A DNA stretch of 64,000 bases from Phoronis australis (taxonomy: Eukaryota > Phoronida > Phoronidae). A model generated the notes under the pieces. The model searched no databases. It was not told where the DNA came from and saw only the letters and a program-made list of their open reading frames with translations. Positions within the stretch are counted from its first letter, which is position 1. The number at the start of each line of letters is the position of its first letter. The DNA lies in contig NMRA01000019.1 of NCBI GenBank assembly GCA_002633005.1, positions 1,065,942 through 1,129,941 of the forward strand, read 5' to 3'. The position numbers and the translations under genes were made by a program. Of the stretch, positions 1-11,100 are shown in pieces.

Positions 1-1366
1 AACACGTTATTTCGGCTTCGCTTGTGAACAAGACCAGGATTTGGCTACTAAAACTGCGATAACAAAACCATTCTTTTGAAGAATAAATTTGTTGCATAGT
101 ACAATAGGCAGCGGTAGAATTTTGACCTTGTAAGTGTCAACTTCAACAGCTCAGCTATTTTTAAATGAGCTGCAGAGGTTGCCAACAAGACGCCCGGTGA
201 CTACTGGCACTAGTGAACAGACTAACTACCGTGGACTCAAGTGGACATTTTCGCCTCTATCAAGCACTATTTTTGTAACAAGTGTGAAGCAGACTAATCC
301 TAATACAAAGTTGTGTACAGAAATGCACTGGCTTGTACATGCTCAATGTCCATGACAGGCCGCTGGCATGGGCTGCTGGCATGGGCTGCAAAGAGTGAGT
401 GCACGCACGCGCACTCGTGCACGTACCTTTGCTCTCGCCCAACTGGTCGAGAGCTATATGGTGCATGCACGTGCATACTGTTTTCAAATACAGGCAGATT
501 TTTATGTTACAAGATCCGAAAAAGGATGCAAAAATGACGCTTATTGTGTTGATTTTCACTTAAATGACTGTAACAGGTAAGATGAATGTTGGTTAACTCT
601 CAGATTTTGCATGCACCACCTCTGGCCGCTACTTCTACAAGAGATGCTAGCAGAACAACATGGGTGGTGTGAAATTTTAATGGCTTTATATATTTACCCT
701 AATTGTATTTTGACGCCTGAGTCTTCATGCTGTGTGTGAACTTGGAATTCGCATAATCTCAAGATCGCGTATGCGTGAACTTAGAATAAATACTCACTAT
801 TTAAAGTAATCAGGTGAAAAGTTGTGTTCACTGAAGAGAATTTTTTAGCCCCCAGATTACTCATTTTCTCCTTTACCAGAACTTGCGTCACAGAATTGGA
901 GGTATATAATTATGTGAATTCAATTACTGTTCGGCAATAGTTGAAAAAAACAATAAGGTATAAAAGTCAAGTAAACGGGTCCCTCTTCAAAATGGCTATC
1001 GGGAACCAGTTTCACTGAATAACGGCAATACCCAATAAAGGATGGTTAAAATTTACATAATTTCATCAATGTCATGTGATTTGTTTTACAGTGCAGTGTA
1101 CTGAGTGCACATTTTTTAATGTCACACTTGATTATTTGAGAAAACGTCTCAAGATTTCTAGACTAGAGTATTCCAAGTTCAAGCACAGCACAAACCAGCT
1201 AAACTCAGATACTAGGTACAGTAGCAGTAGTTAGTACTACTAGTAGTACATTTGTAGCTAAGCCTCATGCCAAGTCAGCATGCAAGACACGTCCAGAGGA
1301 AGACAACTCGTACTTAATCACCAAATAGGAGGAAATCAGCTGACGTTAATTCTGTCACAAACTCAC
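1..1366. other. Mitoferrin intron 1 (partial), no gene seen
   Basis: This stretch follows the splice donor of the mitoferrin first exon on the minus strand, so it should be intron. I searched it for the next carrier exon, which in mitoferrins begins with a TRMQ-like sequence, and found none; the next exon is probably off the left edge. Open frames around 134-580 have no recognisable content and overlap on both strands. A run of alternating purine-pyrimidine (GCACGCACGCGCAC) lies near 400-425. Confidence 0.6.
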
Positions 1367-1516
1367 TTTCACGCAGTCCACGGGATACATAACACAGTGT
1401 TCCATGACTCCAGCAAAAGCCCCGGCGACCATGTGAGTGGTCCATGTCGTTGACGGAGGGAGGCTTTCATAGTCATCGATGTCCATATTCTTAAACACAA
1501 GCTCGTCGTCAGCCAT
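1367..1516 (-). CDS. SLC25A28/37-like: Mitoferrin (SLC25A28/SLC25A37-like), first coding exon
   Basis: This exon encodes the N-terminus of a mitochondrial inner-membrane carrier that imports iron for haem and iron-sulphur cluster synthesis. The ATG is at 1516 on the minus strand; 50 codons run to the donor GTGAGT just below 1367, ending in phase 0. The peptide opens with a short acidic leader ([20 protein letters not shown]), then [20 protein letters not shown] and VDCVK. That matches the start of vertebrate mitoferrins, which read DYEALP...[23 protein letters not shown], and includes the first carrier signature PxDxxK. The N-terminal leader is shorter than in human mitoferrin-2. The remaining exons are outside the window. 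The start lies 669 bp from the BOD1L1-like start on the opposite strand. The family call is firm; which vertebrate paralogue it corresponds to cannot be decided from one exon. Confidence 0.88.
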
Positions 1517-2185
1517 CGGAAAGGCTATTTTATAAATATCATAGAAATATAAACCAATTAGAGGATGTTAGCAGCTGCCATCGCCGATGGCAGCAGTCTT
1601 GTCCATCGAAGTCCACGATTTCACCATCACTTTGCTCTACTGCTGCTCCATTTTTATGACGTAGGACATGAACCCGCGGGAGATTCCTCGTGTCGGCTTG
1701 CTCTGGCTATGGGGGTGGCAGGTCTGGAATTATTAAAAAGAAATCTTTGTTGAGAACTATGGAGGAAGAAAAGAAAAAGGTGCACTATTTTTATAAAATA
1801 TTTTGTTTAATTACGTCATCGACTGTGATACACTTGACGAATGATCGATGACACTCAGGACTGAGCCAGAGATTTTGATTTTCTGACCCCTTACATTTTT
1901 GTTTCAACTCCGCTAGAGACCCCTAAACGTAAACCCATGTGATAAATAGTTAATTATTCAAGCAATTCAATTGTGGTTCAAAAAGGATTCACAAACAATG
2001 GCGTGGTAAAATAAAAGTAATTTTAATCCATAGGTGGAAGTTTCTTTGGGAGATAGAGTTATTTTTGTCTTTGAAGATCCACGTTTTAGAGGCAACTTAA
2101 AATGGCGACCTCCTTGAACTAGTTCTGTGTGTAGCACAGGCACTGTCTCTGTGTAGTGATACATTTGATTCTATGTCTGGTTGCA
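1517..2185. promoter_or_regulatory. Divergent promoter region between mitoferrin and BOD1L1-like genes
   Basis: The 669 bp between two oppositely oriented start codons must hold both 5' UTRs and promoters, unless there are upstream non-coding exons. No clear TATA box is placed correctly for either gene. The interval holds no recognisable exon. A frame at 1565-1753 has no family resemblance. That the promoter is bidirectional is an inference from layout only. Confidence 0.45.
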
Positions 2186-5100
2186 ATGAATAACGCCCAC
2201 TTACCTCCTGGTGACCCTCTCCTAGTTACTGAAATCGTCAACAAAGTGAAAGCGGAGGGCCTGTTTGATAAGTTCAGGAAAGACTGTTTGGCGGATGTTG
2301 ATACAAAGGTGTGTTATTGTGTGTTGTAACTAATACTAGTAATGCTGTACTGTTGTTCCAGAATTGTCATCACCTAATAGGTCAGTCTTCTCAACAGGAG
2401 GAAGCTCCTGTCTAAATGTCCACGTCCATAGCACTGCAGTTACCCTCCTAGGCAATTTTATCGCCGTGTACGCCACAAGCATACACTCGTACAGGGGCAA
2501 TAGTGAATAGTAGTTAGTACACCCCCAAGTGGCACTAGTCGGTGACCCTGATTTGGAGAACCAGGCAATCACTACATAACGACCCCATTATTTAGTGGAT
2601 GAAACTGGTTCTCTAAATCAGGCTCCATATTATCCAACCAGTGCCAAGAAAGTTACTCTTCTCAAAATACATCAAATAACATACAATGAAACATGCACAA
2701 TACACACATTTAGTAACACTTATCGTGACTCTGGAGACTATTTAGTAAACATAATTTAAACATATCCATGAAAATCTGTTGCAGTTCAAGAAAGCTTCCT
2801 CACCGGGTGCCATTTGGAGATAGTTATGCGAAAATCGCTCCTGATGACAAACAAAAAATCCAAGACGCACAAATCTTGAAAATTCCACCGGGTATCTTCC
2901 CGTGCTACCTTTTCCAAGTGTCACGCACCAGGTCACGCACTTCAATCAATCTTGCGCTTGTCCTTGTCTAAGTTTCGTGATGTCAGTTGAAATACTAAGT
3001 GGTTGACAAGAAGTGACGGTGACCTAAAAAGTGGAGTTGGAATTCTTTGACAATGTTATCTTAATTCCCGTACACATGCTTCGTCAAGGATTATTGTAGA
3101 ATCAGAAACGATAGCTGGAGATAGTAAGTGCTTTTTAAGCGGTAATTTTAAGAATAAAATGTATTTTTGGCGAGGTGAAAACCTCTTATTTGGTGTCTGG
3201 ATTTAGCCTACCGCCCATTTAAAATACAGAAGGTGACGGGGAATATTGTAGCCACTGTGTGATGGGAATATTGTTGCCCTTATATAGCCAGCCAAGGAGC
3301 TATGTGCTGCCTAGTACCTTCTGAGTGCAAAAGTACATCCTTCCAACTCGAACAAATACTAAAAAATAAGTATTAAAATAGGTAATGAAGACTTGTATTT
3401 TCTACTTTCTCAAGTTGCATACTACGTAATACTAGTGCTGAGCTGCATATCTGTTCTCAGTGTGAAGACGACCTTTGATGATGGTGACTGACTACTATGG
3501 TGCCTCCTAGTTGTAGTTTTGTGCCCATAGTTTTATCTCCTAAACCCACTAGGGGATCTTTAGGGCTGTTCCAGTAAAATTCGTGTGGGAGGGGGGGGGG
3601 AACGGCAGTAGAAATAAAAATTCATGGGTGGTGGTCTTCAGAAAAAAACTCAAATTATGGGTGGTCGTTCCTGTAAGAAGTGATGCATTACAAATGGGTG
3701 GTATTTTTTGACCTGTTAATGTTGACAGGTTCATTACTTCAGCCAGCAAAACTCAAAAAAATGCAATTGACATATAAATAAATTATCCTAACTTATCCCA
3801 ATACAAAAAAGCCCATATTGCCAGTGAACGAAGTGCAATATGTTCACTAAGCCATTAATCAAGTCATGGGCAACTTGATTTGAGCCAACTGTTTGTCTGC
3901 AACACTAAACTGGTGTTAACACATATAAGAAAATTGATGATTTTTAAATAAAAAGTATGAGGAGTAAGATAAACAAGTTCCAATATTCACTTGACATAGA
4001 AGTATAAAAGAGTTTGTGGAGACAGTTTGAGATTCATAGATCCTTATAATTGAAAAAATGTTCATTGAAATTATATACACATGGTGAACAGAGACACCTG
4101 GTGGCTGCCAAAAGTATTGCTCACAGACTACTTTAGTTTTTGACAATATTGCACAAGACAACTAGTTCTTGTCTGTCAATCATCTAAGTTCTTAACTGGT
4201 CCTCCTGGAGGCAATTTTTTTGCAAGTGTTGGATTTTATATTTTAACCTATTAAAAATAATTAAAAAATTATGGGTCATGGGTTGGAGAAATAAATGAAA
4301 AATATGGGCGGTGGGTACGAAATAAAAGTGCCTTCCCCCCTTCCATACAGATTTTGCTGGAACAGCCCTTACTAAATTTAGTAAGTGTATTTATATGAAG
4401 ATAACAACAGATGATGACGACTTTCAGGCGGATCCAACGGACACTGTGCTCACTAAAGGGAATTTCATTTTATTCTGTTTTCCTTTGTTTCTCTGAAGTT
4501 CCTTGACAGATTTTTATGAAATATGGCATGTTCCTGTTTTTGGATCCACTGTACCAAAAAATTGCATTAAATTTGTTGATCATGGAAACATGGGTAAAAA
4601 CGTCAAAATTATCTGGTTTTAGTGCTTGGTAAGGAAATTATAAGCAAAAATAGAATTTTGCATAATTGTGACCTTAATTGCATATTTTAAAAAATGCTTA
4701 AGGGTTGCGAACGGTCACCCCCTAAAACATGATTAACTATTAATGCCTAGGGTACATAAAACAGCAAAGAAAAAAGCTTTATCCGGCAAATCCACGTTAA
4801 GTAAAAAAACAGCATTTGGCTCCCGGACTAGCTCTCAGTAATACAGAAGCAATGTTTGAACTCTCATTGGGTGCCAACATTTGTAGGCTGCACAGTTTCA
4901 GCTGTTTGGAAATGGCTGTTTTTTAGACTGTGGACTTCAATTATATAATTACGGAAGCATTTACATTGGGGAACTTACTATTAACCTGAGATCCACGGTC
5001 CCCCCTTTTCTCTCTCTTGCGCCTCCCCCTGGCTATATTGTAGGAATCGTGGCGCTGTTAAAAAACCCACGAAGTCGCAAATTAAATGGTGAAAAACGTT

Positions 5101-8100
5101 ATACAGGACAATACCTCTTCCATCTCAGGCACATTTGAGGTGGTCTGTTCTGAGTTCTGACTTGTTTAATTTTGGTGATTTCGCTGTTCGTCCGGTAAAC
5201 TTTTCTGTGTTGTCATTGATTTCATGTGATGTCACGATTATTGAATGAAAACCTCTTCTGACTTTTCATGTTTTCATCTCCTAATTAATGAAATTCCATT
5301 GCTTTCCAGCCAGCTTATTTGAACCTGAAGGAAAGAGTAGAGAAATACGTATCTCGCTTCCTGTCCACACAGAAATGGACACCATCACTAAACAAGAAGC
5401 AGCTGAGAGAGGACTTGAGGAAGCAGATAAACCAGTATGAACATTACTGTTTTGCTTTTAATTGCTAAACTCAAGAAAATGCACTTATATGTGTTATAAA
5501 CAGGAGACAGGGGCCTTGATGCCTCAATATTTTGGTGCCAAAACTCGCCCCTATTCCTTCATGAAAAATATTTAAAATTCACACACAAATCCCATCATCA
5601 GGCTCAAAAACTTCCTTCCCATGATTTAAAAATTCTGCTCAAGGTTAGAATTACTTCCTTCAACATGTTATTTCTGGCTACCTTAGGCATTGCCATCGAG
5701 GGTTGGCAACTGGCATGGTGGTTGTGACTGGGGCAGAGTAATCTCTTCTCAACCAAAAAAGTCCCTTATGGTGTTGGGCAAAATGGCGCTGTGACGGCCA
5801 TTTTTAGATTAATTGTTTGCGGAGCTGTAGCTCCAAGGTCTTTTAACGTAATACTATTCATTTGAAGTTTGGTAGATATATCTCCTCAACTGCTATCATA
5901 AAGTTTGTCATTGGTTCTTCAAACTGTTCTCAAGTTATTTGAGATTTTCTGATTTGTTGACTGCTGTTTTATTGACAGGCTCATCAATGCACTCTTGTTG
6001 GTTTATTATTCACTTTACCTCATTGTCATGGACATCGTGATCATTGATGTGCTTGGTTTCGTCATGATCCTCACCTCTAATCAATTTATCATGTGATTCC
6101 GACTAGCGTCGTTCCTCAGAGCACTGTCCTCTTCCACTAGTTATTTCTTTGCCCTCACCGCATAATGTTTGACTGTAAGCCTTATGTGGATTCCATTTGT
6201 TTTAAGAAAAACATTTAAAATGTTACAAAAGTTTTTTGACTAAATCTCTATGTTTTTATGCATAAATGTTGAGGCAAAACCAGATGACTCTGATGACAAG
6301 ATGTTGCTACTTCTGGAAATTGTTTAGTATAGACATTTTTCATGTGGCATTATATTCTATTCTCTTCTGTAATCGCTTTTGGTTTCTTTACCTTTTGTGT
6401 ACATTTTACTTTGTAATCATGGTGATTGCATTTTGCTTGTGTTTAGGTCTGGTATGCTGGCCAAAGGAGTGGAGCGGATTGTGGATCAGGTGGTGGAGCC
6501 CAAGATCAACAGTACCATTAGACCTGAGGTGGAGAAGGTGGTATCACAGCATCTGGGCATTAACCATGACGACCGTCTCAAGAGGCTCAAGATACGGGCC
6601 GAGGAGGCACAGAAACGATTGGGTAGAGCTTTAATCCAGGGTTTAAGTTTAGCGCAATCTGAGGTTCAAATTGCCTAATCATACGGGTTTGTTGATTTTG
6701 CTTGATGTGTACTTGGAAGCAGAAAACAGAAAAGGCTACAGTTTATTTCTATCATTTCTTTATAATGATGTCTGTTAAAGAACAGAAAAGCAGTTTCCTT
6801 CTTGGTTTTGCTTTAAGCTTTGAAAAATTTGACACGGTTTAAAATTTTTAAATTGAAAATGCCATCTGTTTGGAACATAAAGCTGAATTTACTGTGTATT
6901 TCTTTTCATTGAAAGTCTTGAAAACTCAGGACAAACTTTTAATATTCTTTCTTTGCTTTGCTCCCCATGCCATTATTTTTATTTTCTTTCTCTGCTGCCA
7001 TGTCCCTGCTGTTGATCAATAGTCTGGACTGTTCTCTCTTGGCTTTTCTTTGTAGTTGTTGGCTATTGCGAAAGCAACATCATTTGATCCTTTTCCCACT
7101 TATTATCTCACCTTGTATATCACTTTTGAATTTTAATGAAATGTGCAAAAAGTCAAATTATTTGTAACCCACACAATACAAAACTTTAAACGTAGGCACA
7201 TGGATCACTCTTTTTGTGCACAGTAATGAGTCCGCATAGAAAATGATTACATTTCTCCTTGTTGAAAGATTGCTTTTTGTCATGTGTAATGATTATGTTT
7301 CCTTGACTTGTGTACATTTTGTGCGATATAAGCACACTTGCTTATTCAGTCATGCAACTTCTTCCTGTAGGACATACAATTTAGCAAGCATAATATCTAA
7401 AGTTGGTTTCAGTAACTTGATATTCAGCAAGTGGAACACAAAATTTGCGGATATCAAAAAGGAAACTATCTACGCAGCCAATAAATTGATTGTTGTTTCA
7501 GAATTTCGAAGTCCTGACCGCAGTGGTGATTTCTCACCTCCGGGAATGTACGGTAGAAGACCACCAAGCCTGCTCGACCTGCCCGACACTAGTGTTCCTC
7601 CACCCATCTTTGGAGGCCCTCAACAACATATGTCCCTCATGAATCCTCACATGCCCAGGCTCCCTCTAACTGACATGGCTCCGTTCAACCCGAGCCTTCT
7701 ACCCCTTCCTGGAGGCAATCCCCTTTATCCTCCCAATTTTGGCTTCCCCATGATGAACTTTAGCAACGTGCCACCTGGTATCTCTTCAGCACCCCCAGCA
7801 CCTTTTGACCCCAGTTTCCCTCCCAATACACCTGCTCCTCCCAGCACCTCCACACTTCTCCCATTCCCCCTGCCAACAATGGACCAGCCTACGGATGATG
7901 TTAGCCTAGATTTCGACGCTGAAGAGAAAGCAAAACGAGAGAAGAAAGCCAAGGAAGAGCCTGAAAAGCCCAAAATGGACACTGCGCAGTTGCTTGATAG
8001 TTTGTTGAACATCCCCCTTCCAAAAGTGGACCCTCCGCAAGATTCGCCTGCCAAGCACCTGAAGAAGGACGGTGGTAAGAAAACCACCAAGACAACGGAG

Positions 8101-11100
8101 ACTTCAGAGACTGTCCATGAAGAGGTGGTCACTCTTAAGGATGAAGAGGAACCGCATCAGGAGGTCATTGAAGAACAGATGGAAGTGGAGGAAATCACTC
8201 TTGAAGAGATCCCGCTGCCGGAATCTAGTGTACCTGTTGATGTTGGTGAAGTAGAGCAAAGTGATGGGAAGAAATTGTATCACTTTGCCTGGGATGATAT
8301 TGAGGAACGTCTGTCTGAACTGTCTGTAAGCTCTGTTCACACCAGTGATCTGTCATCATTTGACGACAGCGAGTCAGAGAAGGAACTAGAAGAAGAGGAC
8401 GCTAAGTCTTCGAAGAGTTTATCTCCTTCTGCGGAGAGCGAGTCTGAAGATGAGAAGGGTCACAAGGAATCATCTCAAGGTTTCTTTTTTAATAATATTT
8501 GTTATAAAGGCACTGCAGTTGTGCATTGGATAAATATCACAACTGTTCCTTTGATATCAATTTGGTGTTTTTATTTGAATTGGTGCATTTGGTAGAAATT
8601 TCTAGTTGCTACGCTGCTTTATTAATTTATGTTTAAACTATCTTCAAGTTGTCAGTCTTGCTAGGCATGTTGCAAGAACTATGCGTGACGTTTTATGTGA
8701 ATGAAGCTCTTTAGACAGGACTAACCCCATTTAAATTTCTGTAAGGCGAGTGAATTCATTTGGTGTGTTCTTATTATGGGTTGATTTTAGATTTGTCAGT
8801 TGTGAGTTTTGAACATTTAAAAGGACTGCGAAATCCTGTCACAATTTTTGCGAAATTCCAAGCAGTGCAACAGGTCTTGGTATTTTGCACCTTTATAGAG
8901 TGATCAAGGCAGTTAGCATTTTAATTACCGATTCATGTGCTTCATTTGATGAGTAATTTTGCTCTTCCAATTTCAGAAGAAGAGTCTCAACCAAGCCCTG
9001 TGAGAGCCGACCACAAGGATGACCCGTGTGAAGTTGATAAGAACACTCAAATTGGTCTGGAGTCAGTTGAGGTGGGAGTGAAACCTCGTCGGTTGATCTC
9101 GCTCACGTACAATATCAGCGATAGTGAAAATGATGAGAGTAGGGAAGAGAAAAAGGCCAGAATGGTGAGTTGAGGGTTGTACAGTCAAGTTATGATAAGA
9201 AGGTGTGCCTAATTTGACGGGAGTATATTCCATGCTAGCTACATGCGACAATTACATATTTCATGATAACCCTGATTTTATAAATAATATTTTTATGGCT
9301 TCTACCTGGTGCACGGTGATTGTTAAGATGATACTCGTGGTTATATTTTACAGCCTGAGAGCTGAAGAACTACACAAATCAGTAACAATTATTGTAATTT
9401 CATTGGTCTAAGTTTTGTGGATTCGTGGTTGCCAATGTGTGCTCTGAATTTTTCTTCCTCCTGACCAGTTTTGGGAGGGTGATATCATTGAGATCCAAGC
9501 AGTTGTTACACTGTTAGCCCAGATATTGAAAACTGGCTCAATTCACAATTCAAACCTACATCCTTGCATATGCACGCCTAAGTTCCAACAATGTAGGCTA
9601 ACCAGGAATGTTGCACTTTAAAATCCTGTGAATCTGATACAGAGCATTTAGAGGAGGCAGTGTGGCCTAGTGTGATAGGTGACCACTTCTTTATTCGAGG
9701 TCATGAGTTTGAGTCCCACTGTGTCACACTGCTGAACCCTTGAGTCAGGTTCCAGGTGATCAGTGCAATATGCCCACATTCCTGGTCTGTGCATGTCTGG
9801 TACAACGTGTATCAGATCCCCTGTAATTACTTTTGTTTTTTACAGAGCCTTCATACTGCAATGTATTTGTAGTTACTAATCATAGCATTGTGGTCTGAAT
9901 ATCACTGATAGTGTTTGTCTCAGAAAGTAGATTCTGTTTATTGCAGGCCAGAGAAAAAGAGGACAGATATTTGCGTCGCCAACAGCGACGCGCTGAAATC
10001 GAGGCAAAACGTAAAGAAATAAAATCTCCCATCAAAAAGAAGAGGGAAATGAATAAAGTAGAGACAGAGTCTGACACAGACAAGGATGGTGCAAAATCTT
10101 CAGAGGTTCCTTCCTCAGAACTTACCACTGATGAGTCAGATAGTAAGAAAACTTTGCCAAGGAGAACCAAGCAACAACTGAAGGAGCAGAAAGTTATGGA
10201 AAAACGTATGGCTCTGCGACGTCAGCGAACACGAAACAAACGTTACACGTCGGACGAATTCACGTCAATTTACACAGATAAACATCCCATGTTAAATGAG
10301 GGTTATACTGAGGTGATAGTTGAAGAACAAGTGGTTGAATCCGGAGGGGTGGACGGTAGTGATGCCTATGTTGATCAAGGTGCTGACTTGTATGAAAAGG
10401 AGCCTGGCACCCCTACTCAGGACGAAGTTGTCTACGACCATGATGTCATTGCCACTGATATGACCAACATACCGATATATGAGGTTCCTTTGGCTAATAA
10501 TGGTGCTTCTCTTAGAATTGGACAGTATAACACTCGTTTCTCTGGCAGACGAAAATCTGAGGGCATCAGATCTCGCCCATCAACGCCAGAGGTCTCTCAA
10601 GTTAGCAAAGCTGAAACAGATTTAAGCAAAGGGAAAAAGACGCCAACTGAGGTAAACTATTCTTTGGGTGCAAAATGATGTATGGGCTTTCTTTGGGACT
10701 GCCTCAATATCTACCAAGTTTTTTATGGACCTTCATGTAGTTTGCCGCATGAAGTTCTATTGAAAAAAACATGGCTGGTGCACGTTCAAGTTATGTTGGT
10801 TTTCAAATGGATCTGACTATCATGAATGCATAAAATTAGCACCTGTTAGATCTTAAGTATTTGTGATGCACACAGTGATGCATATTACTGTTCTGCATTG
10901 CTACCCAAACTATCATTCTTCTGGCTTCAACTTGTTGTTTTGCACTAGTCATCTAGTTTGAAAAGAGTATAGGCAAAATTTCGTCGGAGAAATCTATAAA
11001 ACTTTGGGAAAAATGGATTACGTTGTTTTGGTTGGGTTTACTATTAAATTGTTGTCTTTGAGTTTAATAGGCAGTTATCATTTAAGGTAGACATAGTATC

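Noticed and set aside
330-480. Second mitoferrin exon
   Set aside because: The reverse complement has no carrier-like sequence; the TRMQ motif expected after the first exon was not found in the window.
7243-7501. N-terminal extension of BOD1L1 exon 4 (frame open from 7243)
   Set aside because: It is intron read-through; the acceptor TTGTTTCAG at 7501 joins exon 3 in phase and gives the expected sequence.
7725-8132. Minus-strand 135-codon frame
   Set aside because: Antisense shadow of BOD1L1 exon 4.
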